Shown: piece by piece, positions 1 through 9,304 of the stretch
Position numbering within the stretch: position 1 is the stretch's first letter
Layout: the number at the start of each line of letters is the position of its first letter
DNA from: CABMGO01 sp964574775
Lineage (GTDB): Archaea > Nanobdellota > Nanobdellia > Pacearchaeales > GW2011-AR1
NCBI GenBank assembly: GCA_964574775.1
Contig: CAZNOS010000001.1
Coordinates: forward strand, 1 to 58,967
Length of the DNA: 58,967 nucleotides
Direction: 5' to 3'
Translations under genes and position numbers: made by a program
Notes under the pieces: model-generated
What the model was told of the DNA's origin: nothing
The model's input: only the letters and a program-made list of their open reading frames with translations
The model's database searches: none

Positions 1-69
1 AGTTGTACTAAAGAGATATATTCTAAAACCCCAACATTTATTAATTTCGTCGTCATTAAATAATTGTTC

Positions 70-1104
70 ATGGGCGTACAAATATCCGACATAATACCAA
101 AAAAAGAAATAGAACTTTCAGACTTAAAAGGAAAAGTAATTGCCATAGATGCATTCAATGCACTTTATCAATTTCTCACCACAATAAGACAGCAAGATGG
201 AACACCACTAATGGACTCTCAAGGAAGAATCACCTCTCACCTTTCTGGTCTCTTTTATCGAAATATAAATCTCTTAACCGAGGGAATAAATCTCATCTAT
301 GTTTTCGACGGAGAACCACCAGAACTAAAATTAAAAGAAATAGAAGAAAGACAAAAAGCAAAACAAATAGCCCAAGAAAAATTTGAAGAAGCTAAAGAAA
401 AAGAAGACGAATCTGGTATGCGAAAATATTCTGCCCAAACTGTAAAACTCACAAAAGAAATAATCGAAGAAAGTAAAGAGCTCCTTAACGCAATGGGAAT
501 ACCGACTATCCAAGCATCCGGAGAAGGAGAAGCCGAAGCCGCACTAATCGCCCGACACGGTTTCGCATGGGCATCTGCATCGCAAGATTATGACTCTCTA
601 TTATTTGGAACACCTAAACTAATTCGAAACCTAACTCTCTCCCGAAAAAGAAAAACTTCTTCCGGTTCAATAGTAGACACGAGCATTGAGTTGATAGAAT
701 TCGAAGACGTTCTCAATAAACTTCAGATTGACAGAGAGCAACTAATATGTCTCGCTATTCTAGTTGGAACGGATTATAATCCTGGCGGAGTAAAAGGAAT
801 CGGTCAGAAACGAGCGCTAGAAATTGTGCAAAAATATCAATTCCCATTCGCTATTTTCGAATACGTAAAAAACTCTCCAAAATATACAATAGATTTCGAC
901 TGGCAAGAAGTTTTCAAACAATTTAAAGAATTTAAATCTGAAACAAAAGAAAAAATAATTCAACTAAAACCAGACAAAGAAAAAATAATGGAGCTCATGG
1001 TAAAAAAACACGACTTCTCCGAAGAAAGAATAAACAACGCCCTAGATAAAATAAAAAACTTAGAAGAAGAAAGAAAACAGAAAACAATGAAAGATTTCTT
1101 TTAA
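70..1104 (+). CDS. fen: Flap endonuclease 1 (FEN1)
   Basis: Structure-specific nuclease that removes 5' flaps during Okazaki-fragment maturation and base excision repair. The 344-residue length is usual for archaeal FEN1. Visible family features are the N-terminal MGVQISDII, the acidic metal-binding sites in IAIDAFNAL, VFDGEPPELK, GEGEAEAA, SQDYDS and VGTDYNPGG, and a C-terminal PCNA-interacting peptide QKTMKDFF as the last eight residues. A TTG at 64 is in frame, but the family N-terminus starts at the ATG at 70. A TATA-like TTTATTAA lies at 37-44. No operon partner is visible. The family call is secure. Confidence 0.97.
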   Translation: MGVQISDIIPKKEIELSDLKGKVIAIDAFNALYQFLTTIRQQDGTPLMDSQGRITSHLSGLFYRNINLLTEGINLIYVFDGEPPELKLKEIEERQKAKQIAQEKFEEAKEKEDESGMRKYSAQTVKLTKEIIEESKELLNAMGIPTIQASGEGEAEAALIARHGFAWASASQDYDSLLFGTPKLIRNLTLSRKRKTSSGSIVDTSIELIEFEDVLNKLQIDREQLICLAILVGTDYNPGGVKGIGQKRALEIVQKYQFPFAIFEYVKNSPKYTIDFDWQEVFKQFKEFKSETKEKIIQLKPDKEKIMELMVKKHDFSEERINNALDKIKNLEEERKQKTMKDFF

Positions 1105-1252
1105 ATCGTATTTTGTACATTTTTTCAACAAAAAGTACACTTACAATACAATATAGCTATACTATTAATCTATTTAGCACTAAAAGTAACATAATACTTA
1201 ATTTATGATACCAAATAGCAACATTTATAAAGTTATAACAATTAAATAAATC

Positions 1253-2488
1253 ATGGCAACCAAGTATGATTATTTTGAATTAGTTTACAAAAATAAGTCC
1301 TCTATGAAACCCATAGAAATAACAAGAAATTTTAACAAAGAAAATTATGCAACGATTCATAAACAGCTAAACGAACTCGTAAAAGAAAAATTACTAATAA
1401 GGGTCCAACAAGGCTTTCAAGTCGAGACTAGTCCAAAAGTAGAACTGCTCCATCAAATAATATCATATTGTGTAAAAAATGAAATTAATTACAATCTTCT
1501 ATTAGAAGAAAATTTTGTAAAATTTGTCAAGAACGCTCTAGAAAAAAAAATCAGTTCTAAAAATATGGGCATTAACCCACGAACCTTAAAAAAATATTTA
1601 TCAATATTAGAGAGATATGGGCTTGTGCTAATAATCTCAGAAAAACCCATAGAAGCTAAGGTGTTTTATAACCCGCTTCTAAACAATCTCCTACTATACT
1701 TTAACCACAAAACTATTAAGATAAATAATGAGCTAACTAATTATCTAAATGAAATAGAAAAAGAAATAAGTACTTTTAAAAAATTAAGAAAGAACAATGA
1801 ATTGAAATATAAAAAAATTCTTGAAGATCTTCAAATCTCATTTATTTATCATAGCCTATCATTAGAAGGCAACCCAATAACACTTCCGGAAACAATAAAA
1901 ATATTGCAAGACAAACTCATACCGGCTGACTTAAGAGCCATTGACGTAGAAGAGATAAAGAATTACCAGGAAGCAATAAGACAAATGTTAAAAGATACAG
2001 ACGAGAGAAAATTACTAAACATTCCTTCAATTCTCGAATATCATAAAATAGCAATGAAACATAGAATTAGTATTGCCGGAGCAATTAGGACCATTCCGGT
2101 TTTTATAAATGGAAATCCTGAATTCAAAACAACCGATCCATCTAAAATCAAAGAAGAACTTGATAAATTGATTCAAAACTATAATCAATTTTCAAATAGA
2201 AGATCGATTTCTTTCAAAGAAACTCTAAATTTTGCCGTCTACTTCCATAATGAATTTCAGCACATACATCCATTTGAAGACGGAAACAGTAGGACTACTC
2301 GTTTGATTACATTTTATATTTTCCAACAACAAGACATTCCTATTTTAGACATTCCATTCGGACTCTTAGATGAATATTTAACGAATACTAAGGGTTCAAA
2401 AAAAAGAGAAGATGAAAAATTAAGTCAAACGCTTCAAAAAATAGTATTATACAATCTAAAAACAATGAATAAAAAACTCAAGTATTAA
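1253..2488 (+). CDS. Fic domain protein (probable AMP transferase) with N-terminal winged helix
   Basis: Fic enzymes usually transfer AMP from ATP to a hydroxyl of a target protein. The core motif HPFEDGNSR lies near residue 339, with the catalytic His and the phosphate-binding GNSR intact. An upstream inhibitory-helix motif, S-L-S-L-E-G-N near residue 200, fits the (S/T)xxxE(G/N) self-inhibition signature, so the protein should be autoinhibited. The first 60 to 70 residues look like a winged helix, a common DNA- or partner-binding add-on in this family. TTTATAAA at 1224-1231 ends 21 nt before the ATG, indicating a leaderless transcript. It converges with a phosphatase gene, overlapping it by 4 bp. 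The substrate is unknown. Confidence 0.9.
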   Translation: MATKYDYFELVYKNKSSMKPIEITRNFNKENYATIHKQLNELVKEKLLIRVQQGFQVETSPKVELLHQIISYCVKNEINYNLLLEENFVKFVKNALEKKISSKNMGINPRTLKKYLSILERYGLVLIISEKPIEAKVFYNPLLNNLLLYFNHKTIKINNELTNYLNEIEKEISTFKKLRKNNELKYKKILEDLQISFIYHSLSLEGNPITLPETIKILQDKLIPADLRAIDVEEIKNYQEAIRQMLKDTDERKLLNIPSILEYHKIAMKHRISIAGAIRTIPVFINGNPEFKTTDPSKIKEELDKLIQNYNQFSNRRSISFKETLNFAVYFHNEFQHIHPFEDGNSRTTRLITFYIFQQQDIPILDIPFGLLDEYLTNTKGSKKREDEKLSQTLQKIVLYNLKTMNKKLKY

Positions 2489-3069
2489 GTTTGACTTTTG
2501 TCTAACAAAACACGAGTTAGCCTTTCATAAACTAACGGATTGGGAAAACCATTCTCCCTAAACCAACATTCATATTCATCATACTTGAAAGCTTCTTGTT
2601 TGTAATGGTCCCCAATTGCCGCACAAGTCGCCCAACTCCTACTTACCCCAGCAAAACAATGAATCATAACGTCCTTAAATTTCCCCATATTCTTTGCAAC
2701 AAACCTCTTAATATCTAACGCCTGTGCTCCATTAAAATAAATATAATCCGACCCATCGTCCGGCTTTCTCTCAAAACTAAAAAAATCATCTTCAACCTTT
2801 CCCGCCTCTAATCTTCTTTGTAAATCCGACGCCTTTGCTCTAGAAAACCAAGACACATCTTCTCCACACTCCTTCTCTATTATGTCATCAAAAACAACAT
2901 TAAGAACATCTACATATTGATCTTCCAAAAATAAACAATCTTCATTCTTTCTATCGTGCCTCTTCTCGCAAAACTTAGACATCAAACATCTAATTGCAAT
3001 TGTAGGTACAACTGGATAAAAATTTGCGGGAGAACCACAAACCTCGGCCTGACTAAAAACCTTTATCAT
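2485..3069 (-). CDS. Dual-specificity/tyrosine phosphatase-like protein
   Basis: The Cys-based phosphatase signature C-x5-R is present as IHCFAGVSRSWA, with Cys about residue 138 and Arg about 144, followed by the expected Ser. The general-acid Asp is probably upstream in the DDG stretch near residue 105, but I cannot assign it. Of 194 residues, the N-terminal third is less typical and contains several Cys. Family members remove phosphate from proteins, RNA or small molecules. Its 3' end overlaps the convergent Fic gene by 4 bp. The active-site loop supports the class; the substrate is unknown. Confidence 0.78.
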   Translation of the reverse strand: MIKVFSQAEVCGSPANFYPVVPTIAIRCLMSKFCEKRHDRKNEDCLFLEDQYVDVLNVVFDDIIEKECGEDVSWFSRAKASDLQRRLEAGKVEDDFFSFERKPDDGSDYIYFNGAQALDIKRFVAKNMGKFKDVMIHCFAGVSRSWATCAAIGDHYKQEAFKYDEYECWFRENGFPNPLVYERLTRVLLDKSQT

Positions 3070-3089
3070 TTGAACATATCAAAAACTAT

Positions 3090-4289
3090 TTATTTTTTCT
3101 TTTTATTAGATTGTGCTCTTTTTTTCTTAGCAGCAACGATCCACCAAGCAACTCCAAGCAATATTAAGAATATAACAACACCAAGAGACCATCTACCTGC
3201 AGTTGTACCAATAACCGCACCAGTTATTGCACTAATAAAATTTGTAGCAGTAGAATTTGTCGCATTTTCTTCGACAAGTGTTTGATTATCTTGATTATCA
3301 TTTAGAACTGGAACACTACAAGATCTTAAATCCATTGGTTCAGAGGCCTCTGGTTCACAATAATTTGCTGGATAAGAACAAGTTCTACTTTGAACTCCGC
3401 CATTACATTCGGACCAGTCAGTACATGTCCATACTGTAGTACAAGAAGAACTTCCGCCACCATTTCCACCAGTTACTGGAGCAGCGTTTACTATTACTGT
3501 TCTATTTAACGAAGCAGAATTCCCAGCATTATCTACAACACTATATTGAACATAATAAGTTCCAACAGCGGAAGTATTTACATTTGAAATATTAGTTATA
3601 TTAGAGGTTAAATTCCCACTTACACCATCATCTGCAGTTGCGCCCTTGTCTGTATAAACATCGCCGACTGTTAAAGTTTCATTTCCACCGATCAAAGTAA
3701 TAACTGGCTTAATCGTATCAACTGTAAAAGATAAAATTCTTGTAGTGCAAGTATCTCCATCTACACAAAATTTAAGAGTTAAATTATTTTCGCCCTCTAC
3801 TGCTTCATAATTTACATCATACCAATATTCATCGTCACCATATAAAGAAGTATCGTCGAAATAAAACACGCCAATGTATCCTGGTGCAGAAATATTGATA
3901 TCTACAAACAAAGAATTAACCAAGCTATTAGGACTAACAAAACTAATAGGTAAATTATAAAAGGTAAGATTTGCATATTCATATTCTCCCGAAGAGTCAT
4001 TAATAAACATCAAGGGAACCACGTTTTCACCATTTTGAACAATCCAATCGTCATAATACCAGTATGCATCGCCATCATTACTCAAAAGACTACTGCTACC
4101 ATCTTCCACAAAAGAAACATCATTATAGCCAATTACAGATAAATTAATCAAAGTAAAAGAATTATCTGTTATAATAGAATCATTTAGCGGAGAAATAAAA
4201 GAATAAGAATTAGAAGACGGTAAAGCACTAGCAAAAGATAAAACTAATAAAAATGCAAAAACGAAAGATAAAATATTTGTTTGTTTCAT
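3090..4289 (-). CDS. Secreted, C-terminally anchored surface protein with Ig-like and thrombospondin-like modules
   Basis: Residues 1-22 form a Sec signal peptide. The N-terminal half has repeating all-beta segments with FISPLNDS and FVSPNSLV boundaries. About residues 193-268 match the DUF5011-type Ig fold (PVITLIGGNETLTVGD, then YSVVDNAGN). About residues 283-325 form a thrombospondin type 1-like module with the spaced W-x-C-x-x-W-x-x-C pattern WTCTDWSECNGG and further Cys. One transmembrane helix (SLGVVIFLILLGVAWWIVAA) and a Lys-rich tail close the protein. It is inferred to be a cell-surface adhesion or binding protein facing outward; the ligand is unknown. Confidence 0.8.
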   Translation of the reverse strand: MKQTNILSFVFAFLLVLSFASALPSSNSYSFISPLNDSIITDNSFTLINLSVIGYNDVSFVEDGSSSLLSNDGDAYWYYDDWIVQNGENVVPLMFINDSSGEYEYANLTFYNLPISFVSPNSLVNSLFVDINISAPGYIGVFYFDDTSLYGDDEYWYDVNYEAVEGENNLTLKFCVDGDTCTTRILSFTVDTIKPVITLIGGNETLTVGDVYTDKGATADDGVSGNLTSNITNISNVNTSAVGTYYVQYSVVDNAGNSASLNRTVIVNAAPVTGGNGGGSSSCTTVWTCTDWSECNGGVQSRTCSYPANYCEPEASEPMDLRSCSVPVLNDNQDNQTLVEENATNSTATNFISAITGAVIGTTAGRWSLGVVIFLILLGVAWWIVAAKKKRAQSNKKKK

Positions 4290-4337
4290 TTGAATGTATA
4301 TGTTTTAGTATATATGTTTATTTATAAACCCTTTTGT

Positions 4338-4859
4338 TTATTTAGTGCCTAATTTAAAAAAGCCGTTTCTCTTGAAATCATCAGACGCATAAGCCACGGT
4401 AGCACTAATTTCCTTATTTAAATCGGACGTAGCATTGTAACATTTAGCCAATCTAGAAGTCCAGGTTTTTAAATCCGTAGAATCATGAACATAATAATTA
4501 ACACCTTGCGTCAAATTTGTAGCCGAAACAGTTACATAAACTCTATTGGGAAAAGCGGGCTTAACTTCTCTAGATATCCTAGTTATATGTGGTCTATTAG
4601 CAACAATAGCCATAGCCACAGGAGTATCATTTGAAGCAACACCTGCAACAGAATAATCATTTGAAGCAACACCTGCAACAGAATAATCATTTGAAGCAAC
4701 ATTTGAAACATCATTTGTAGAAGCTAAAGAAGATCCAGCAAGTACAGGAGTATCATTTGAAACAACATTCGCAACATCTTTCGTTCCGCCAAAAGCAGAA
4801 GCAGCACTAGCCAATATAGCTAATCCGCCAGCAATTGTTGAACGTATTTGATTCATCAT
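4338..4859 (-). CDS. Small secreted protein with 10-residue tandem repeats
   Basis: The start is set at the second in-frame ATG (4859): TTTAAATA ends exactly 21 nt upstream, whereas the ATG at 4865 would leave only 15. The 173-residue product has a signal peptide (IAGGLAILASAASAFG), a low-complexity region built from V-A-S-N-D-Y/T repeats, and a C-terminal segment resembling the short beta domain of many bacterial secreted proteins that reads roughly G-x-x-Y-x-V-x-x-S-T-D-L-x-x-W and ends in an aromatic-rich strand. Here that is GVNYYVHDSTDLKTW, then NGFFKL. The bacterial resemblance is by eye. The function is unknown. Confidence 0.7.
   Translation of the reverse strand: MMNQIRSTIAGGLAILASAASAFGGTKDVANVVSNDTPVLAGSSLASTNDVSNVASNDYSVAGVASNDYSVAGVASNDTPVAMAIVANRPHITRISREVKPAFPNRVYVTVSATNLTQGVNYYVHDSTDLKTWTSRLAKCYNATSDLNKEISATVAYASDDFKRNGFFKLGTK
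4627..4700. repeat. 30-bp in-frame tandem repeat, about 2.5 copies
   Basis: Two identical 30-bp units (4627-4656 and 4657-4686) are followed by a 14-bp partial third copy (4687-4700). They encode the decapeptide V-A-S-N-D-Y-S-V-A-G of the secreted protein at 4338-4859. The exact nucleotide identity points to recent expansion, and a length multiple of three keeps the frame. Confidence 0.92.
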
Positions 4860-5034
4860 GAACATTTCAAAAGAACAGGCTATTTAAACCTTCCGATTTT
4901 GTCGTAACTATATAATGATACAAAAACCTCGACGGAAAATACACAAATAGTTAGCTTTTCCTACATTCCAACATATCTATTCTTCATAAAAATTCAAAAA
5001 ATACCATTTAAAAAACTACTGAAATCATCAAACC

Positions 5035-5706
5035 TTAAGGAGCAGCAGGAGTTGAAGCAGGAGTAGGAGTTGGAGCAGGAGTTAGAGTTGATGGATGTGC
5101 AATTTTACAATCTTGCTCAGAAAGATAAACTTCGCTAGAAGCCCTACAAACAGCTACCTTCTCTGTCGAACCTGCATATTTAACGCAAGCAGTACCATCC
5201 GTATTAAAGCACCAGCTTTCTAATCCCAAAATATCTCTCACTAAAATAAGGTTTTTCTTAGTACAATCTTTACCATTAATCAAAATACTATAACTAGAAG
5301 AACCAGAATTCTCATTTATTGCTAATTGACATCTCTCTACCCAAGTGGTTTCTGGACACTTTATTGCCGCTTCATTATAATTCTCTATGCTTGCAACAGA
5401 AGTCTTTATTGTAGAATTAAGATACTCGCAATTAACCAACTGTTTACTAAGACCAAAAAAACTCTTTTTTTCTATAGTCTTAAAATCATTACAAAACTTT
5501 TTTTGCAAATCAACTGGACCGACAGACAAATCAGTACTACATCCACCAGCAGCAGCGACAACTACGGCATCATTTGCGCCCAGTGCAGCACCAGCAGTTC
5601 CAAGTACTCCTTTATAAAAACCGACAACAAGAAGTCCGATAATAATAACAACGACAAATACAATTATAAAATTCATCAAAGCATCGCCCTTTTTATTCAT
5701 CACCAT
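5035..5706 (-). CDS. Pilin-like protein with class III signal peptide
   Basis: The N-terminus MVMNKKGDALMNFIIVFV is a short basic leader ending in K-K-G, followed directly by one long hydrophobic helix. This is the layout of archaeal type IV pilin/archaellin (class III) signal peptides, processed after the Gly by a prepilin peptidase. The mature part has about eleven Cys and a Pro/Thr/Ala-rich tail (TPAPTPTPASTPAAP) that could be glycosylated or act as a linker. TTTATAAA ends 22 nt before the ATG, so it has its own promoter although it follows the pilin-like operon. It is inferred to be a structural or minor pilin exposed outside the cell. Confidence 0.72.
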   Translation of the reverse strand: MVMNKKGDALMNFIIVFVVVIIIGLLVVGFYKGVLGTAGAALGANDAVVVAAAGGCSTDLSVGPVDLQKKFCNDFKTIEKKSFFGLSKQLVNCEYLNSTIKTSVASIENYNEAAIKCPETTWVERCQLAINENSGSSSYSILINGKDCTKKNLILVRDILGLESWCFNTDGTACVKYAGSTEKVAVCRASSEVYLSEQDCKIAHPSTLTPAPTPTPASTPAAP

Positions 5707-5754
5707 TAGAATACTAAAAAGAAATCTATTTATAAATCTTTCTTTGATTCACTA

Positions 5755-6714
5755 CTAACTACTAATAATCATAGTTTCAGCACCAGATGGACAAAACGCC
5801 AAATTTGTCGAGGATTTTCCCTCTTCGAAATAATTAAACGCCAAACTAAATTCTAGCTTTTTCATTTCCTTATTAATATAATATCTATCCTTACTCGTTA
5901 ATTTCGCTAAAATACTAACTGGTTTCGCATATCCACTAAGGCTACTAACGACATTAACATTACTACCCGTATCACCAGAAACATATGTTGGTGGCGTAGG
6001 CTGGGCAGAAATCGAACTAAATCCTTGCAAAGCAACATCTTCAAAACTCACATCAAAATCAGAAAATTTATTTTCAAAACATATTTTCGCAGCGTCCGAA
6101 CTCGAAGATCTTAGACACTCGCAATAAATTCCGACGATATCATCTAAACTCAACAACCCCAACATTTGAAAACTTACATCAGCATTTATCATAGAAGAAT
6201 AATTAACTCGCAATAACACATTCCCATCAGAGTCAACTCTACTAATATTAGTACGCCAGTTTTCAGCTCTCACTCTCGCACTCTTCCCATCAAAACTATA
6301 AACCGCATTATTACCACGGAAAAAATCTCCTACCGCACCAACTCTTTGCATATCTTCGCCATCAAAACTAAACAATACACCATCACCAAAATTCTCCACT
6401 TTCGTACCCGTTACTTTCTCCCTAAATATCTCATTCAAATTCACATTATCGTGCCCAATTTTTTCAGAATAATCCTTCAAGACAACCTGATAGTTATTCA
6501 AAAAAGATTCTACCAAAATAAAATATAAACTATTTTCTAAACTACTCTCATTTGCATAAACCCTACCATACCAGAGAGCATCATCAAAATTTCCAGAAAC
6601 CTTCAATGATCCCATCGAAAGAATAGACAGTATTCCCGTAAATAAAAACAAAACTCCCAACACCATTATCGCGATACTTACAGAACCCTTTTTATTTTTA
6701 GAAAAACTAAGCAT
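5755..6714 (-). CDS. Pilin-like protein, 319 aa, class III signal peptide
   Basis: The leader MLSFSKNKKG is followed by a 25-residue hydrophobic helix (SVSIAIMVLGVLFLFTGIL), the class III signal layout. A large beta-rich ectodomain of about 280 residues follows, with two Cys in GIYCECLRSS and a third in KICFENKF. The start overlaps the stop of the upstream gene by 8 bp and is preceded by GGGAGTG, a usable Shine-Dalgarno, so translation is coupled. Its length and operon position recall large minor pilins or pseudopilins (GspK-like in role, not shown by sequence). Confidence 0.7.
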   Translation of the reverse strand: MLSFSKNKKGSVSIAIMVLGVLFLFTGILSILSMGSLKVSGNFDDALWYGRVYANESSLENSLYFILVESFLNNYQVVLKDYSEKIGHDNVNLNEIFREKVTGTKVENFGDGVLFSFDGEDMQRVGAVGDFFRGNNAVYSFDGKSARVRAENWRTNISRVDSDGNVLLRVNYSSMINADVSFQMLGLLSLDDIVGIYCECLRSSSSDAAKICFENKFSDFDVSFEDVALQGFSSISAQPTPPTYVSGDTGSNVNVVSSLSGYAKPVSILAKLTSKDRYYINKEMKKLEFSLAFNYFEEGKSSTNLAFCPSGAETMIISS

Positions 6715-7207
6715 TTTTACACTCCCTCACCAAAACACCCACGTTAGAATATTCCTGTTTTTTTGTTGGCAAATAAAACGAACTCACGTCATCCCACACT
6801 CCACAACCCGCTACATCTTTTGAATCCGGTTGAGGTCTTACCACCACTCTTATCTGACCTATCACCAAACCGAAATAATCATAACTAATCATTTTAATAA
6901 ACTCGTCTACGGATTTTCCGAACGCAGCCTCTCCCTTATAACTACTATAAACATTCCCCAATAATTCGCCCTTCTCAGAACTAGAAAAATCACTCATCAA
7001 AAGCGCAGCACCAATTCTCTGATTCGCAAGAGAATTATGAAAACTATACTCTCCACTAGACAAAACAATCTCGATATCCGCTTTTTTTCCAAGTCCACCA
7101 AGATTGTAAGCCAATATTACAACAATCACCAAAACAAAAATTAATATTAATCCAGCCGCCCAACTAAAAACCTCTCCCGCTCCTTTTTTATTTATTTTTT
7201 TAAACAT
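6707..7207 (-). CDS. Pilin-like protein, 166 aa, class III signal peptide
   Basis: It starts MFKKINKKG and then a hydrophobic helix (GLILIFVLVIVVILAYNLGG). The likely start is the ATG at 7207, one base inside the upstream stop (TGATG), with AGGAG eight bases upstream; the TTG at 7210 is less likely. The short ectodomain contains two Cys (AGCGVWDD and VRECKNA, the latter at the C-terminus), which may form a disulfide. It is one of four translationally coupled genes. It is inferred to be a minor pilin. Confidence 0.72.
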   Translation of the reverse strand: MFKKINKKGAGEVFSWAAGLILIFVLVIVVILAYNLGGLGKKADIEIVLSSGEYSFHNSLANQRIGAALLMSDFSSSEKGELLGNVYSSYKGEAAFGKSVDEFIKMISYDYFGLVIGQIRVVVRPQPDSKDVAGCGVWDDVSSFYLPTKKQEYSNVGVLVRECKNA

Positions 7208-7731
7208 CAAACAACACTCCTTTTACCAATATTATCTGACACAACTAAAACCACAACACTAACTCTTTCTATATTTCCCTCTTTATTTATAAAAAGATAA
7301 CTCTCATTTCTATATAGACAGCCATGTGTGTCGAAAGATTTTTTGTTTCTATTTACATCACAATCACTCTGATACAAAGAATTTCCAGCCGACAAAGAAT
7401 TTCTTACACGAAAACCAGTACCATTAAAAAAACTAATATTAAACCAAAAATAATCCCCTCTAGCGTCGTCACTAGCCGGATCTAAAATATCTTTATTTAA
7501 ATGACAATACGAATACACATTAAAATCATCTGCAAAAACATCGTTCACGATATATCCGTTCTCTGTTATACATTCCATAAAATTCGTATAAAGAATTTCA
7601 GTCTCTAAAGGCCGCACGTCCACCGGACTATTAATATATTGAGCAACTAAAACAATAACTCCCGCACCAATTAAAAGTAAATACAATATAAATATCACAG
7701 ACATTATCTTCTCACTTCCACGTTTGTTCAT
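7207..7731 (-). CDS. Pilin-like protein, 174 aa, class III signal peptide
   Basis: It begins MNKRG directly, the shortest leader in the set, then SEKIMSVIFILYLLLIGAGV as the hydrophobic helix. The ectodomain has four Cys and several N-x-S/T sites (WFNISFFNGT, RNESYLF) that could be N-glycosylated. The ATG overlaps the preceding stop in ATGA and is preceded by a near-perfect Shine-Dalgarno GAGGTGA five bases upstream. This strong site indicates that operon-internal genes here start on led ribosome-binding sites. Confidence 0.72.
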   Translation of the reverse strand: MNKRGSEKIMSVIFILYLLLIGAGVIVLVAQYINSPVDVRPLETEILYTNFMECITENGYIVNDVFADDFNVYSYCHLNKDILDPASDDARGDYFWFNISFFNGTGFRVRNSLSAGNSLYQSDCDVNRNKKSFDTHGCLYRNESYLFINKEGNIERVSVVVLVVSDNIGKRSVV

Positions 7732-8171
7732 TCTTTCACCTCTATTTTTATTGTAACTCTTCCATTGTTGCCCAGATTCGGAGGAGAAAAAAGAATGTTA
7801 TAATTGGAAAAATAGCAATATGTATAACCGCCCGTCTTAGAACCCAAAGAAACAAAAATACAAGGCTCATCCTTAACTTTCGAAAAACTTTCACCCTTCG
7901 CCCTCACAACATCTCTCTTCTCTTTTAGCGCTATATTATATGCATCCGTAACATCTAACGTAATATCCGTACCTGGCCTCGCTCCGTCAATAATCAACGC
8001 AATTTTTTTTGCATAAATTTCCTCATTAATAGATGCCCCACCTATAGAATTTTTAGCAAAGACTAAAAGAATAAAGGCAAAAACTAAAAATAAAATCAAA
8101 TAAGTAATCTCCGGCCAAGCAATAGCATTTGCAGAACCCCTCTTGTTTTCTTTAAAATCCAAAATCACCAT
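7728..8171 (-). CDS. Pilin-like protein, 147 aa, class III signal peptide
   Basis: The start is placed at the ATG at 8171 rather than 8213, because TTTATAAT ends exactly 21 nt upstream, the leaderless spacing used throughout the window. The product begins MVILDFKENKRGSANAIAWP and continues into a strongly hydrophobic helix (YLILFLVFAFILLVF). The small ectodomain ends in IKIEVKE and has two Cys (CIFVSLG and YCYFSN). It is the first gene of the four-gene coupled block 8171-5755. It is inferred to be a minor pilin or pseudopilin. Confidence 0.72.
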   Translation of the reverse strand: MVILDFKENKRGSANAIAWPEITYLILFLVFAFILLVFAKNSIGGASINEEIYAKKIALIIDGARPGTDITLDVTDAYNIALKEKRDVVRAKGESFSKVKDEPCIFVSLGSKTGGYTYCYFSNYNILFSPPNLGNNGRVTIKIEVKE

Positions 8172-8217
8172 ACGAAACAAACCACTTTTAACATTATAAA
8201 TCTTGCCAAACAATCAA

Positions 8218-9270
8218 CTAAACGTTCTGGAATTCCTGTATGCCGTATTTTTCAAATCCATCTTTACTATAATCAGTTAATACCAATCCCCCAACCGCCA
8301 CAGAATCCTTTAGCGGACCCGAAACAAAAAATCCTTGCAACCAATCTCCAAAATCTCCAACAACACTAAGAACCGAATAACCAAGTCCAACACCAGCTAT
8401 ATTTCCTGCGCTACCTCCTCCAGCAAGAACCAATACTCCCTTTCCAAGAATAGAGGACGCCCCAGGAACAAAAATACAAACAGCCGCTATAGCAGCACCT
8501 GCTGTTGTGCCAGCAATAACCTTTCCTAGATTTGTATTTGTAGTTTCAATATAAGTTATAGCTTTAACTCCAGTCAGATTCAAGAAATCACTATTTTTCA
8601 AATCGGCACTTGTCTCAATCGGAACAAGAGATCCATACAACTGAGCAGCCGAATCTCCCTCGGGAGTATTTCTAAGATAATCCATATAACTATAATTTTG
8701 AGTCGGAACCTTATGCGTCGTCATATACTGAACTAATCCTGTAATATTTTTTATATCATCAGATGGATCATCCTTATCTTTACCAAAAAGAATACTATCA
8801 TCAAATTCTATCTTATCACATATAATTCCTTTAGAAACATCCGCATCTGTAATTTTCCATGCCCTAGAAAAAATCTGCAACTTACCCTCTCCAAACATAT
8901 TCCAACAATCAGCCATTTCTCTAGCTAAAAACATTCTTATCTGTTCTTTCTGTTCAATAACAGTCGTGGCCGACAACCTTTGTGTTTCATATGTTTTCCC
9001 GATACCTGTACAATTCCCCTTACCGGAAGCCTTAGTCGTAAGACAAATCACTCTAGACTTACACCGAACAGAAACAAGATCTTTCGCAGGAACATCTCCA
9101 CCAGGAAGTATTGCCTTAAGCAAAATTGATTCTTTACATGCCGCTCTATCTATAGTTTGTTGAAATGGGAAAAAAACAAAGATAAGCACGAAAACAGCTA
9201 ACGTAATAACTGCCAAAATTATACTGACAACAAACCAGTTTACATCTCCTCTTTTATTAAAAATAAACAT
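8218..9270 (-). CDS. Pilin-like protein, 350 aa, class III signal peptide
   Basis: The start is the ATG at 9270: TATAAAAA ends 21 nt upstream, whereas the frame can also open at a TTG at 9276. The protein begins MFIFNKRGDVNW and then a long hydrophobic helix. The roughly 315-residue remainder has paired Cys (CKESILL, VRCKSRVICL), then a second hydrophobic, Gly-rich stretch near residues 255-300 (GTTAGAAIAAVCIFVPGA) unusual for a pilin. That stretch could be a second membrane segment. It may be a minor pilin with an extra membrane-associated domain; the function is unknown. Confidence 0.68.
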   Translation of the reverse strand: MFIFNKRGDVNWFVVSIILAVITLAVFVLIFVFFPFQQTIDRAACKESILLKAILPGGDVPAKDLVSVRCKSRVICLTTKASGKGNCTGIGKTYETQRLSATTVIEQKEQIRMFLAREMADCWNMFGEGKLQIFSRAWKITDADVSKGIICDKIEFDDSILFGKDKDDPSDDIKNITGLVQYMTTHKVPTQNYSYMDYLRNTPEGDSAAQLYGSLVPIETSADLKNSDFLNLTGVKAITYIETTNTNLGKVIAGTTAGAAIAAVCIFVPGASSILGKGVLVLAGGGSAGNIAGVGLGYSVLSVVGDFGDWLQGFFVSGPLKDSVAVGGLVLTDYSKDGFEKYGIQEFQNV

Positions 9271-9304
9271 AATCAAAATACAAAAACCTTCTTTTTATAT
9301 TTAA

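Noticed and set aside
5326..5709. Plus-strand open frames within the pilin-like gene at 5035-5706
   Set aside because: They lie entirely antisense to a well-supported gene, have low-complexity Ser/Lys/Asn composition and lack a TATA box or Shine-Dalgarno at the right distance.
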